DNA from: Luteimonas_C sp035250245
GTDB taxonomy: Bacteria; Pseudomonadota; Gammaproteobacteria; Xanthomonadales; Xanthomonadaceae
Length of the DNA: 64,000 bases
Assembly (NCBI GenBank): GCA_035250245.1
Contig: DATFFH010000088.1
Span: forward strand, 1 to 64,000
Direction of reading: 5' to 3'
Position 1 is the first letter of the stretch. Each line of letters opens with the position of its first letter. Position numbers and translations under genes: made by a program. Below are positions 37,928-46,848 of the stretch, one piece after another. The notes under the pieces were generated by a model. That model made no database searches. It was not told the DNA's origin and saw only the letters and a list, made by a program, of their open reading frames with translations.

Positions 37928-38310
37928 TGTTTGTAACCCCCATGGGACAGTTGACCCTAAAGAAATGCATAGACGTCAAGAGCCGAAAGACGGCATGACC
38001 GGCCGACTATAGAACAGCCAACAAATCCTTAACAAGCCCCTCAGCCGGAATTTACGTAAGGGAACGGTCGATTCAGGATTCGTCCCGCATTCGTTCAGCC
38101 AATACCGGTTTAAGCCCTTGATTCGAAGGCCATTCGGACCAGTACGGGAATATTGGATGCTGCGCCGCAGCAGAAGATTTGACGGACCGCGGGCGGTAAC
38201 CGAAGGACGAGATGCGCAATTCCTTGCCGAAATTTGCGATCGATGGATAGATCGATGGTCATATCGACCATGACTTTCGGCCTATATCCAGCCGTGACCG
38301 ACGAAAGCGA
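37928..38310. other. Spacer between receptor 2 and pckG
   Basis: About 380 bp. It holds the receptor 2 promoter (38007-38035), a small inverted repeat ATGGTC/GACCAT near 38255-38271, and repeats of GATCGATGGAT just before it. No credible gene. Confidence 0.45.
38007..38035 (-). promoter_or_regulatory. Promoter of TonB receptor 2
   Basis: TTGTTA and TATAGT with an 18-bp spacer, embedded in the same conserved block as the receptor 1 promoter (TTGTTAAGGATTTGTTG upstream, TCGGCCGGTCATGCCG downstream). Confidence 0.7.
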
Positions 38311-38342
38311 AAACGACGAGGGCCCGCATTCGCGGGCCCTCG
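38311..38342 (-). terminator. pckG terminator
   Basis: Eleven-bp stem CGAGGGCCCGC/GCGGGCCCTCG with a 4-nt loop, followed on the minus strand by TCGTTTTCGC. It lies 32 bp after the pckG stop. Confidence 0.75.
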
Positions 38343-38374
38343 TTCGACGGCAATCGACTACCGAATTCGGGCGG

Positions 38375-40174
38375 TCAATCCTTGAGCTTCTCGGCCATGC
38401 GCGACTGTTCCGCATGCAGCGCACCAGGTGCGCGCTCGCCGTAGCTGTGCAGGTACGCGCCGATGTCCGCGCATTCCGCACGCCATCCGTCGCGTTCGAC
38501 GGCGAATAGTTTCTCGCGCGCCTCGGCACTCAACGATGCGCCTTCCAGATTCAAGTCTTCGGCGCGCGGCAATCGGCCTATCGGCGTTTCAACGGCTTCC
38601 GCGCGACCTTCGACCCGCCCAATCATCCACTCCAGCACGCGCATGTTGTCGCCGAATCCCGGCCACAGGAATTTGCCGTCGTCGCCTTTGCGGAACCAGT
38701 TGACGTGGAATATCTTCGGCAGCTTCGCCCCGGGCTTGTCGAAGGACAGCCAATGCGCGAAGTAGTCGGCGAAGTTGTAGCCGCAGAACGGCTTCATCGC
38801 CATCGGATCGCGGCGCATCACGCCGACCGCGCCAGTCGCTGCGGCGGTGGTTTCGGAACCCATCGACGCGCCGACCAGCACACCGTGGGCCCAATCGCGC
38901 GCTTCGAACACCAGCGGCACCAGCGAAGCGCGGCGTCCGCCGAAGACGATCGCGCTGATCGGCACGCCCTGCGGATTCTCGGCTTCCGGCGAATAGCTGG
39001 GGCACTGCTTGGCGCTGACGGTGAAGCGCGAGTTCGGATGCGCGGCCGGGCCGTTGCCGGGCGCATAGTCGCGTCCCTGCCAATCCTGCGCCGGCACGCG
39101 CTCGTCCAGGCCTTCCCACCACGGCTGCTGGTCGTGCGTGGTGGCGACGTTGGTGAAGATGGTGTCGCGCTGGATCGAAGCCAGGGCATTGGGATTGGAT
39201 TTGTCCGAGGTACCGGGAGCGACGCCGAAGTAGCCTGCTTCCGGATTGATCGCATACAAACGCCCGTCGGCGCCCGGCCGCATCCAGCAGATGTCGTCGC
39301 CGATGGTCCATACCTTCCAACCGGCCTTGCGATAGCTTTCCGGCGGGATCAGCATCGCCAGGTTGGTCTTGCCGCAAGCGCTGGGGAAAGCGGCGGCGAT
39401 GTAATGCGTCTGGCCTTGCGGATTCTCGATGCCGACGATCAGCATGTGCTCGGCCAGCCACCCCTCCCGCCGCGCCTGATACGAAGCGATGCGCAGCGCG
39501 TGGCACTTCTTGCCCAGCAGCGCGTTGCCGCCGTAGCCCGAACCGTAGCTCTGGATCAGCAGCTCCTCGGGGAAATGCATGATGAAGCGGCGCTCGGGAT
39601 CGAGTTCGCCGATCGAATGCAGGCCGCGCACGAAGCTGCCTTCGCGCTCGATGCGCGCCAAGGCCGCGGCGCCCATGCGGGTCATGATCCGCATGTTCGC
39701 GACCACGTACGGCGAGTCGGTGATCTCCACGCCGCAACGCGCCAAGGGCGAGTCGATCGGGCCCATGCAATACGGAATGACGTACATCGTGCGGCCGCGC
39801 ATGCAGCCGGCGAACAGCGCGTCCATCTTGGCGTGCGCTTCGTCGGGCGCCATCCAGTGATTGTTAGGGCCGGCGGTGTCGCGGTCGGCGGTGCAGACGA
39901 AGGTCAGGTGCTCGACGCGCGCCACATCGTCCGGATCGGAGCGGTGCAGCCAGCTGTTCGGATGCGTCTGCGAATTCAGCGGCAGCAAGGTGCCGTCTTC
40001 CTGCATCTGCGCGACAAGATCCTCGTATTCGCTCTCGCTGCCGTCGCACCACTGGATCCGGGCCGGCTCGGTCAACATCGCCGTTTCCAGCACCCACTGG
40101 TTCAGCGCTTCCAACTGGCTGCCTTCGGACATGGCGCCCGCATGTTTACCGAAATGCTCTGTCGTAGTGCTCAT
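38375..40174 (-). CDS. pckG: Phosphoenolpyruvate carboxykinase (GTP)
   Basis: Converts oxaloacetate and GTP to PEP and CO2, the entry step of gluconeogenesis; 599 aa, cytoplasmic. The kinase-1a loop FPSACGKTN is at 263-271; DDICWMRPG, GGRRASLVPLVFEA and FCGYNFADYFAHWL are also family features. GTP-type rather than ATP-type by size and motifs. A gene for growth on amino acids, lipids and other non-sugar carbon, fitting fadE nearby. Own terminator; a beta REP pair lies upstream. Confidence 0.96.
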   Translation of the reverse strand: MSTTTEHFGKHAGAMSEGSQLEALNQWVLETAMLTEPARIQWCDGSESEYEDLVAQMQEDGTLLPLNSQTHPNSWLHRSDPDDVARVEHLTFVCTADRDTAGPNNHWMAPDEAHAKMDALFAGCMRGRTMYVIPYCMGPIDSPLARCGVEITDSPYVVANMRIMTRMGAAALARIEREGSFVRGLHSIGELDPERRFIMHFPEELLIQSYGSGYGGNALLGKKCHALRIASYQARREGWLAEHMLIVGIENPQGQTHYIAAAFPSACGKTNLAMLIPPESYRKAGWKVWTIGDDICWMRPGADGRLYAINPEAGYFGVAPGTSDKSNPNALASIQRDTIFTNVATTHDQQPWWEGLDERVPAQDWQGRDYAPGNGPAAHPNSRFTVSAKQCPSYSPEAENPQGVPISAIVFGGRRASLVPLVFEARDWAHGVLVGASMGSETTAAATGAVGVMRRDPMAMKPFCGYNFADYFAHWLSFDKPGAKLPKIFHVNWFRKGDDGKFLWPGFGDNMRVLEWMIGRVEGRAEAVETPIGRLPRAEDLNLEGASLSAEAREKLFAVERDGWRAECADIGAYLHSYGERAPGALHAEQSRMAEKLKD

Positions 40175-40203
40175 ACGATCCCTCGAAATGTATTTTTTGC
40201 TTT

Positions 40204-40265
40204 GTAGAGCGGAGCTTGCTCCGCTGCTTTCTTGTAGGGTCTGAGCGGAGCAAGCCCCGCTCTAC
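40204..40265. repeat. REP beta inverted pair
   Basis: GTAG-AGCGGAGCTTGCTCCGCT and its inverted partner only about 20 bp apart; a stray GTAGGG lies between them. Confidence 0.85.
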
Positions 40266-40282
40266 AAAGCCGAAGCGGCGCT

Positions 40283-40870
40283 TCAGGCCTTGGGAATCAG
40301 CGTGTCCATCATGTGTTCGACGTAGGCCTCGAACTCGTCGTGCTGCATGCGGGTCTGGTGCAGCTGCAGGTTCAGCTGCAGGAAACCGACATAAGCCGCG
40401 TACAGCAGCTGCGCGCGGTAGCGCGCATCGGTGCGGCTCAGGCCGACCTGGCGGAACGAAGCGGTGAGGTATTCGAGCCGGCGCTCGGAGATGCGGCCGA
40501 TCACCGGCTGCACGGCCGGATGGTCCAGCGCCTTCAGCAGCTCGGAATAGATGACGTGCGACTTGACCTCGTTCGCCACCAGGTGGAACAGCGAACGCAG
40601 GCGCTGGCGCGGATCGGGAATCGGTTCGAGCTGGCCGAACACGGTTTCCTGTTCGACCTTTTCCCAGCGCTCCAGCGCCGCCACCAATAAAGCGTCGCGC
40701 GAAGGGAAATGCCAATAGAAGCTGCCCTTGGTCACCCCCAGCCGGCGGGCCAAGGGTTCCACCGCCACCGCCGCAACGCCCTGTTCTGCGATCAGATCCA
40801 AGGCGGCCTGGGCCCAGTCGTCGGCGCTCAGGCGGCCGCTGCGTTCGGATTTGGCGGCGGCTAGGTTCAT
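40283..40870 (-). CDS. TetR-family repressor divergent from fadE
   Basis: A 195-aa regulator. The helix-turn-helix lies at about 33-60 (VAVEPLARRLGVTKGSFYWHF, a typical TetR recognition helix) followed by an alpha-helical ligand domain. ATG 40870 chosen since it places the HTH at the normal distance from the N terminus. It is divergent from fadE across 197 bp that contain TATCCATAC repeats, so control of fadE by an acyl-CoA or fatty acid is a reasonable inference. Confidence 0.85.
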   Translation of the reverse strand: MNLAAAKSERSGRLSADDWAQAALDLIAEQGVAAVAVEPLARRLGVTKGSFYWHFPSRDALLVAALERWEKVEQETVFGQLEPIPDPRQRLRSLFHLVANEVKSHVIYSELLKALDHPAVQPVIGRISERRLEYLTASFRQVGLSRTDARYRAQLLYAAYVGFLQLNLQLHQTRMQHDEFEAYVEHMMDTLIPKA

Positions 40871-40880
40871 GGGCGCAGTG

Positions 40881-40983
40881 TATCCATACGAAAAGGTCCC
40901 GGACAGTATCGAATACCGCAGCTGACTCCCTACTGTCCCGTATTGACGTTCACCCCGCATCCTATCCATACTTGGCCGTATGG
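40881..40983. promoter_or_regulatory. Candidate TetR operators at the fadE promoter
   Basis: TATCCATAC occurs at 40881-40889 and 40963-40971; the second is part of an inverted repeat CCATAC-TTGGCC-GTATGG (40966-40983). A TTGACG at 40943-40948 could be the fadE -35, which places the palindrome on the -10. An additional inverted pair GGACAGTA/TACTGTCC spans about 40909-40938. Confidence 0.5.
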
Positions 40984-41067
40984 TAAAGCCGTGACGGCCG
41001 ACCCTCGGCTCTTCACGCGCTCGGCCCTAACCTTTAGCCGGGCCTGCGGGCTCGCCGGAGCACTGCC

Positions 41068-43542
41068 ATGAGCGTCGCCATTCCTTTCCTCGCCTTCCTG
41101 CTTGCGGGCGCCTTCGCCGCCTACCACCGGCTGCGGCTGGCGGTGTGGGCGGCTCTGACCGCCACCTTATTAGTGGCCTGCTGGCTGCTGGGCGCGAACA
41201 CGACCGCAACGGTCATCGCCGCGGTCGTCGTCGCGCTGATCGCGGTGCCGCTGCTGCTGCCGCAGATCCGCAAACCCTACATCACCGCACCGCTGCTCAA
41301 GTTCTACACGAAGCTGCTGCCGCCGCTGTCGGACACCGAGCGCACCGCGCTGGAATCGGGCACGGTCGGATTCGAAGGCGAGTTGTTCTCCGGCAAGCCC
41401 GACTGGGACAAGCTGCTGTCGCTGCCCAAGCCGCAGTTGACCGCGGAAGAACAGGCCTTCCTCGACGGCCCCTGCGAAGAGTTGTGCAAGACGATCGACG
41501 AATGGGACATCACCCACGTCCGCGCCGACCTGCCGCCGGAGATGTGGGACTACATCAAGCGCAACAAATTCTTCGGCCTGAACATCCCGAAGGAATACGG
41601 CGGCCTCGGCTTCTCGGCGCTGATGAACCACAAGGTGATCCAGAAACTCGCTTCGATCTCTTCGACCGTGAGCTCGACCGTCGGCGTGCCGAATTCGCTC
41701 GGTCCGGCCGAGCTGCTGATGCACTACGGCACCGACGAACAGAAGCAGCAATACCTGCCGCGTCTGGCCGACGGCCGCGAAGTGCCCTGCTTCGCGCTGA
41801 CCGGCCCGTTCGCCGGTTCGGACGCGACCTCCATTCCCGACTACGGCATCGTCTGCCAAGGCGAATGGAACGGCGCGCGCGTGCTCGGCATCAAACTGAC
41901 GCTCAACAAGCGCTACATCACGCTGGCGCCGGTGGCCACGCTGATCGGCGTCGCGTTCCGCATGTACGATCCCGACGGCTTGCTCGGCGACAAGCGCGAC
42001 ATCGGCATCTCACTGGCGCTGGTGCCGCACGACACGCCGGGGTTGGAGATCGGCCGCCGCCATTTCCCGCTCAACAACCCGTTCCAGAACGGGCCGATCC
42101 ACGGCAAGGATGTGTTCGTGCCGCTGTCGCAGCTGATCGGCGGCGAGGACTACGCCGGCCGCGGCTGGCAGATGCTGATGGAATGCCTGTCGATCGGCCG
42201 TTCGATCACCCTGCCCTCCACCGCCAGCGGCGGGGTCAAGATGGGCGCGGTGGTGTCGGGCGCGTATGCGCGCATCCGCAAGCAGTTCGGCCTGTCGGTC
42301 GGCCGTTTCGAAGGCGTGGAGGAAGCACTGGCGCGGATCGGCGGCAAGGCCTACGCCGCGAGCGCGCTGTCGCAGGCGACGGCCGCGGCCGTGGCGCGCG
42401 GCGAGAATCCGGCGGTGCCCTCGACCATCGCCAAATACCACTGCACCGAGATGGGGCGCGAGGTGATCAAGGACGTCATGGACATCCATGGCGGCAAGGG
42501 CATCATCCTGGGCCCGCGCAACTACCTGGGGCGCGCCTGGCAAGCCACGCCGATCAGCATCACGGTGGAAGGCGCCAACATCATGACCCGCAGCCTGATG
42601 ATCTTCGGCCAGGGCGCGATCCTGTGCCATCCATGGGTGATGAAGGAAATGAAAGCGGCGCAATTGCCGGACGGCAAGCAGCGCATCGACGAATTCGACA
42701 CGGCGCTGTTCGGCCACATCGGCTACGCGATTTCCAATGCCGTGCGCAGCTGGTGGTTCGGCTTGACGGGCGCAAGGATCGGTTCTGCGCCCGGGGACGA
42801 CTACACCCGCCGTTTCTATCGCAAACTCAATCGCTATTCCGCGTGCCTGTCCGTGATGTCGGACACCTCGATGCTGCTGCTGGGCGGCAAGCTCAAGTTC
42901 AAGGAATCGCTATCGGGCCGCCTGGGCGACGTGCTGAGCCATCTGTACATCACCAGCGCCATGCTCAAGCGCTACCAGGACGAAGGCAATCCGGCCGGCG
43001 ACCAGCCGCTGCTGGCGTGGGCTTTCCACGATTCGATCAACAAGATCGAGACCGCGCTGTCCGGTGCGCTGCGCAACTTCCCGATCCGTCCGGTGGGTTG
43101 GCTGCTGTGGCTGCTGATCTTTCCGTGGGGTCGCCGCGCGCAGGCGCCGAGCGATCGCCTGGGCCATCGCGTGGCGGCGTTGTTGATGACGCCGTGCGAT
43201 GCGCGCGACCGCCTCGCATCGGGCGTGTTCCTCACGCCCTGCGCGAACAACCCCGCCGGCCGCATCAACAGCTACCTGCCGACCGCGATCCTGGCCGAGC
43301 CGGTCGAGCGCAAATTCCTCAAGGCGCTGAAGAACAGCGACATCGAAGCACTGGAATTCGACGCGCAATTGGACGAAGGCGTGAAGGAAGGCTGGATCAC
43401 CGTCGAAGAACGCATCCAGTTGGAAGAGCTGCGCAAGATCACCTTGGACGCGATCATGGTCGATGACTTCGATCCGGAAGAGCTGCGTTCGGCGGGTTAT
43501 CGCGGGCTGCACGGCGTGCAAGCGTCGCGCGCGGCGGCCTGA
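41068..43542 (+). CDS. fadE: Acyl-CoA dehydrogenase FadE
   Basis: First step of fatty acid beta-oxidation, a long FadE-type flavoenzyme of 824 aa. N-terminal hydrophobic segments (about 5-65) anchor it to the inner membrane. The acyl-CoA dehydrogenase core follows, with LTGPFAGSDATSIPD, GYAISNAVRSWWFG and the DIHGGKGIILGPRNYLG region. A DUF1974-like C-terminal domain completes it, as in E. coli FadE. Divergent from a TetR gene that likely controls it. Full length. Confidence 0.95.
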   Translation: MSVAIPFLAFLLAGAFAAYHRLRLAVWAALTATLLVACWLLGANTTATVIAAVVVALIAVPLLLPQIRKPYITAPLLKFYTKLLPPLSDTERTALESGTVGFEGELFSGKPDWDKLLSLPKPQLTAEEQAFLDGPCEELCKTIDEWDITHVRADLPPEMWDYIKRNKFFGLNIPKEYGGLGFSALMNHKVIQKLASISSTVSSTVGVPNSLGPAELLMHYGTDEQKQQYLPRLADGREVPCFALTGPFAGSDATSIPDYGIVCQGEWNGARVLGIKLTLNKRYITLAPVATLIGVAFRMYDPDGLLGDKRDIGISLALVPHDTPGLEIGRRHFPLNNPFQNGPIHGKDVFVPLSQLIGGEDYAGRGWQMLMECLSIGRSITLPSTASGGVKMGAVVSGAYARIRKQFGLSVGRFEGVEEALARIGGKAYAASALSQATAAAVARGENPAVPSTIAKYHCTEMGREVIKDVMDIHGGKGIILGPRNYLGRAWQATPISITVEGANIMTRSLMIFGQGAILCHPWVMKEMKAAQLPDGKQRIDEFDTALFGHIGYAISNAVRSWWFGLTGARIGSAPGDDYTRRFYRKLNRYSACLSVMSDTSMLLLGGKLKFKESLSGRLGDVLSHLYITSAMLKRYQDEGNPAGDQPLLAWAFHDSINKIETALSGALRNFPIRPVGWLLWLLIFPWGRRAQAPSDRLGHRVAALLMTPCDARDRLASGVFLTPCANNPAGRINSYLPTAILAEPVERKFLKALKNSDIEALEFDAQLDEGVKEGWITVEERIQLEELRKITLDAIMVDDFDPEELRSAGYRGLHGVQASRAAA

Positions 43543-43563
43543 TTTCTTAGGGCTTCAGCCCTT

Positions 43564-43642
43564 GTGGGAGCGGCTTCAGCCGCGAGCTGTTTGCTCGGAT
43601 CGCGGCCGACTGGAAAAAGCTCGCGGCTGAAGCCGCTCCTAC
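43564..43642. repeat. REP alpha inverted pair, TTCA loop variant
   Basis: GTGG-GAGCGGCTTCAGCCGCGAGC and inverse ending CCGCTCCTAC, between fadE and the thioesterase-like gene. Confidence 0.88.
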
Positions 43643-43692
43643 AAGGGCTCAAGTCCGCCCGCAAAATCACGAACCACGATAAGGAACGAGGC

Positions 43693-44163
43693 ATGGCCGC
43701 TTCGGTGCTGTCGCAATACCGCCGCATCACCCGCTGGCCCGCCGGGCATTGGCTGTTCTCGCGCGCCGTGTGCCTGAAGGCGCCCTACTTCGCCAGCATC
43801 ACGCCTCGGATCGAGACGCTGGAGCCGGGCCGCTGCGTGGCCACGATCCGCCACCGGCGCAAGGTCACCAACCACATCGGCACCGTGCATGCGATCGCGC
43901 TGTGCAACCTGGCCGAGCTGACCGCAGGTCTGATGACCGATGCCAGCCTACCCGCTTCGATGCGCTGGATACCGAAGGGCATGACCGTCGAATACGTGAA
44001 GAAGGCGGTCGGCACGATGTGCGCGACGGCGCTGCCGGGGCAGCGGATCGTCGAATCCGATCAGGGCTACGAATGGCCGGTCGACGTCACCGTGACCGAT
44101 CCGGCCGATCAGATCGTGTTCCGCGCACGCATCGCGATGTGGCTGTCGCCGCGCGGCAAATGA
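43693..44163 (+). CDS. DUF4442 hotdog-fold thioesterase-like protein
   Basis: A 156-aa hotdog-fold protein of the DUF4442/PaaI-like group (VTNHIGTVHAIALCNLAELTAGLM and the final VVFRARIAMWLSP-like strand). Members often hydrolyse acyl-CoA thioesters, and its position after fadE agrees with a role in acyl-CoA turnover. ATG 43693 has AAGGAACGAGG upstream. The upstream open frame is REP sequence. Confidence 0.8.
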   Translation: MAASVLSQYRRITRWPAGHWLFSRAVCLKAPYFASITPRIETLEPGRCVATIRHRRKVTNHIGTVHAIALCNLAELTAGLMTDASLPASMRWIPKGMTVEYVKKAVGTMCATALPGQRIVESDQGYEWPVDVTVTDPADQIVFRARIAMWLSPRGK

Positions 44164-44173
44164 TCCGAGCTTT

Positions 44174-44336
44174 GTAGAGCGGGCTCGCTCCGCTGCTCTG
44201 TTTTTCGTAGGAGCGGCTTTAGCCGCGAGCTTTCTCCTCACGCCGGAGCACAGCCGCGATTTCATCGGAAAAGCTCGCGGCTGAAGCCGCTCCTACAAGA
44301 GCAACAGCTGGAGCAGCGGGGCAAGCCCCGCTCTAC
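44174..44336. repeat. Composite REP: beta-alpha-alpha-beta
   Basis: Outer beta pair (GTAG-AGCGGGCTCGCTCCGCT and inverse) encloses an alpha pair whose left arm has the TTTA loop and right arm the TTCA-type loop. Same nesting as at 9762-9921. Confidence 0.88.
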
Positions 44337-44342
44337 AAAGCA

Positions 44343-44690
44343 TCAGGCCAGCCAGGCCGCGATCGCCAATGCCGCCGGTAACGCCTGCACGAACAGTATC
44401 TTGCGGCTGACCGTCGCCGCGCCGTACAGACCCGCGACCACTACGCAGCCAAGGAAGAACAAGCAGAACTCGCGCGACCCGGTCGCCAGGCCATAGACCA
44501 ACCCCGCAGCGAGGAAGCCGTTGTACAAGCCTTGGTTGGCAGCCAGCACTTTCGACTGCTCGGCCTTCTCCCTGGATTGCGCGAACACCTTCAAGCCCAG
44601 CGGCTGGGTCCACAGGAACATCTCCAGCACCAGGAAATACAGGTGCAGCAACGCGACCACGGCGGTCAGCACTTGCGCGATCGTCTGCAT
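44343..44690 (-). CDS. DUF1304 membrane protein
   Basis: A 115-aa protein with four predicted membrane helices and the DUF1304 pattern (LHLYFLVLEMFLWTQPLGLKVF, ANQGLYNGFLAAGLVYG). Function not known for the family. It lies 41 bp after the DUF922 gene on the same strand and may be the last gene of that operon. Confidence 0.85.
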   Translation of the reverse strand: MQTIAQVLTAVVALLHLYFLVLEMFLWTQPLGLKVFAQSREKAEQSKVLAANQGLYNGFLAAGLVYGLATGSREFCLFFLGCVVVAGLYGAATVSRKILFVQALPAALAIAAWLA

Positions 44691-44731
44691 GGCGCGTCCT
44701 CGGCGAAGGGTCGACGCCGATCCTACGCGCT

Positions 44732-45301
44732 TCAGCGGCGCCGTGCCGGCAAGCGCAGGATATCGCGCTGATCGAGCAGATTGTCGCGCAGCTGCCAGCG
44801 CGCGCGGACGCGGTTGGTCTCGCGGCGAATCGCTCTGGTCAAGTCGGCGCAGGCGTCGTCCGGCGGGCGGCGACGCAATGTCTGGCGCAAATCCTCCACC
44901 GCATCCAACGCGTTTTGGCGATGCAGGGCTTCGTGGCGCGCCGTGCGCTCGCTGACGATGCGCCAGTCGTCGCGCAACTCGGCAGGTATCGGCGCGGCAT
45001 CGTCCCAGCGCGGCAAGTCGATCCGCACGTCCAAACGGATGACCAGTCTGCGGACGATGCAGCGGCCGCGATCCTGCACGAATTCCGTCTCTAGCCGGAA
45101 CTCCGAACGCGTCAGGCCGTGCGCGTTTCCGCTTCCGCCCGGCACGCGCAGGGAGCGCATCAATTCCAGGCGGTCGCGGCCGTAGACCGGGTAGTAGACC
45201 GTGGATTCTTCGACGATCAGCTGCGGCTCGGAAGCTTGCGCCCGGCCGTTCGCAAGACAGCCGACAATCAGCGCCAGGGCGACGGCAATCCTCGGCGTCA
45301 T
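44732..45301 (-). CDS. Exported DUF922-type putative zinc protease
   Basis: A 189-aa protein with a Sec signal (1-23, ending AQAS). The motif HEALH at 123-127 matches HExxH zinc proteases, and the DUF922 setting (TVYYPVYGRDRLELMRSL near the N terminus, Arg-rich C terminus) supports a secreted protease. Its start overlaps the stop of the transporter gene by one base (TAATG), so the two are translationally coupled. The substrate is unknown. Confidence 0.7.
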   Translation of the reverse strand: MTPRIAVALALIVGCLANGRAQASEPQLIVEESTVYYPVYGRDRLELMRSLRVPGGSGNAHGLTRSEFRLETEFVQDRGRCIVRRLVIRLDVRIDLPRWDDAAPIPAELRDDWRIVSERTARHEALHRQNALDAVEDLRQTLRRRPPDDACADLTRAIRRETNRVRARWQLRDNLLDQRDILRLPARRR

Positions 45302-46650
45302 TACCGCGACGCAGCGCCTTCGGGCCCTTCGTCGGGCAATTCGCGCTGTGCCCGAACCACCCGCCACGCACCGAAGGTCATGCCCAGCGCCACGCCGACG
45401 CCGGCCAGGAACACCGCGTGCGATCCGAACGCCGACAGCGCCTTGTGGATCCAGGCGAAGCTCACATCGCCGCCGCGGTAGATCACCGTGTCGATCGCAG
45501 TGGCGGCCTTGTAGCGCCATTCGCGGCCGACCCGTGTATAGATGGTCTCGCGCGCAGGCTTGGCTAGCGAGAATTCTCCGGCACGGGTCATCACTTGCAC
45601 TACGGCGACCAGCATCGGCAACGGCGAGGCGGCCAGCGCGCAGAAACCGACCAGGATCGCCAGCGCCGGGATCAACAACACCGGTCCGATGCCGTAGCGC
45701 GAAAGCAGAAAACGGGTCAGCAGCAATTGGATCGCCAGCGTCAGCCCGTTGACCGCCAGATCGATGCCCGAATAGAACGCCGTGCGGGCTTCGGGCGTAG
45801 CGTAGATCTGCTTGGCGATCGCCGCCTGTTCGTTGTACAGCAAAGTGCCCACGCCGACGCCGAAGAACGTCAGCACCGCGATCGCACGCAGCAAGGGTTC
45901 GCGCGCGATCAGTTTCAAGCCGGCCAAGATGTGGCCGCCCATCGGCACTTCGCCGCTCTGACGGCCGCGCTCGGCTTCGCGGATCACGGCCCAATGCCGC
46001 AGCTGCAGGATGCAGACGATGCACAAGCTCAGCAGCAAGGCGGAAACCAAAAGCAGATTGGCGATGCCGACGCGCTCGACCAGGACCCGGGTCAGGATCG
46101 GCCCGAGGAAAGCGCCGATCGTTCCGCCCGCGCCGATATAACCATACAAGCGCTTGGCCTCGACGTTACTGAACACGTCGGCCATGAAGCTCCAGAACAC
46201 CGCCACCGCGAACAGGTTGAAAACGGTGAGCCAGATGAAGAACGCCATGCCCCGCCCGGGCAGTTCGATGCGAAAAGCGAAATAGAAGGCGGCGAGGCAG
46301 GCGATGAAGAAGCCGTACACCACCGGCAGGAACACCCGCCGCGGATAGCGGCTCACGAGCGCCCCGTACACCGGCTGCAACAGCAGCATGACGATGAAGG
46401 TGCCGGTGAACAGCGCCTGCAGCATGAACTGATCCAGCGCGAAGCCGTGCGATGCGAACCAGTCGATCATCCATGGGGGAAACACCGTCGCCGCATCGCT
46501 GGATGCGCCCATCGCCTCGCGCACCGGCCGCAGGATGTAGTAGCCGGTCAGCAGGCAGAAGAAATACAGCATCGCCCATAGCAAGGGCGGCGATTCGGCG
46601 AAAGCGGCGCGTAAACGTTCCAGGCGGCTGGCGGGAGACGGGCTGTTCAC
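45301..46650 (-). CDS. ATP/ADP-translocase-like (NTT) or MFS transporter
   Basis: A 449-aa polytopic inner-membrane protein with about 12 helices. The early segment TGYYILRPVREAMG is the hallmark of the nucleotide-transporter-like group related to ATP/ADP translocases, which lies within the MFS superfamily. GTG 46650 is the best available start; an internal ATG lies before LYFF. The free-living host makes energy parasitism unlikely, so the cargo is open. Coupled to the DUF922 protease gene by TAATG. Confidence 0.8.
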   Translation of the reverse strand: MNSPSPASRLERLRAAFAESPPLLWAMLYFFCLLTGYYILRPVREAMGASSDAATVFPPWMIDWFASHGFALDQFMLQALFTGTFIVMLLLQPVYGALVSRYPRRVFLPVVYGFFIACLAAFYFAFRIELPGRGMAFFIWLTVFNLFAVAVFWSFMADVFSNVEAKRLYGYIGAGGTIGAFLGPILTRVLVERVGIANLLLVSALLLSLCIVCILQLRHWAVIREAERGRQSGEVPMGGHILAGLKLIAREPLLRAIAVLTFFGVGVGTLLYNEQAAIAKQIYATPEARTAFYSGIDLAVNGLTLAIQLLLTRFLLSRYGIGPVLLIPALAILVGFCALAASPLPMLVAVVQVMTRAGEFSLAKPARETIYTRVGREWRYKAATAIDTVIYRGGDVSFAWIHKALSAFGSHAVFLAGVGVALGMTFGAWRVVRAQRELPDEGPEGAASR

Positions 46651-46717
46651 GATCGCGCGCGACGCTCGTTGGCGGGTCCGCGGCACGTTAGCCGAAGCGC
46701 TGTCACCGCGCCACCTT

Positions 46718-46794
46718 GTGGGAGCGGGCTTCAGCCGCGAGCTCTTACAAACCAAGCCATGAAGAAAAGAGCTCGCGGCTGAAGCCGCTCCCAC
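46718..46794. repeat. REP alpha inverted pair, GTGG heads
   Basis: GTGGGAGCGGGCTTCAGCC and inverse ending GCCGCTCCCAC. It lies between the divergent transporter and GMC oxidoreductase genes, an uncommon position for REPs, which usually sit after genes. Confidence 0.85.
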
Positions 46795-46848
46795 AAGGGC
46801 CATGCGCGGCCGAGCATATGCTCTAGTTCTGCCGCCTACCTTCGCCCG

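Noticed and set aside
34757..37936. 1059-aa plus-strand ORF opposite TonB receptor 2 (and a similar one opposite receptor 1)
   Set aside because: It is the mirror of a high-GC coding gene, rich in His/Arg/Val/Ala with no domain; the minus strand has signal peptide, plug and barrel.
44174..44336. CRISPR-like cluster of repeats
   Set aside because: Repeats are inverted palindromes of two families with short variable spacing; no cas genes.
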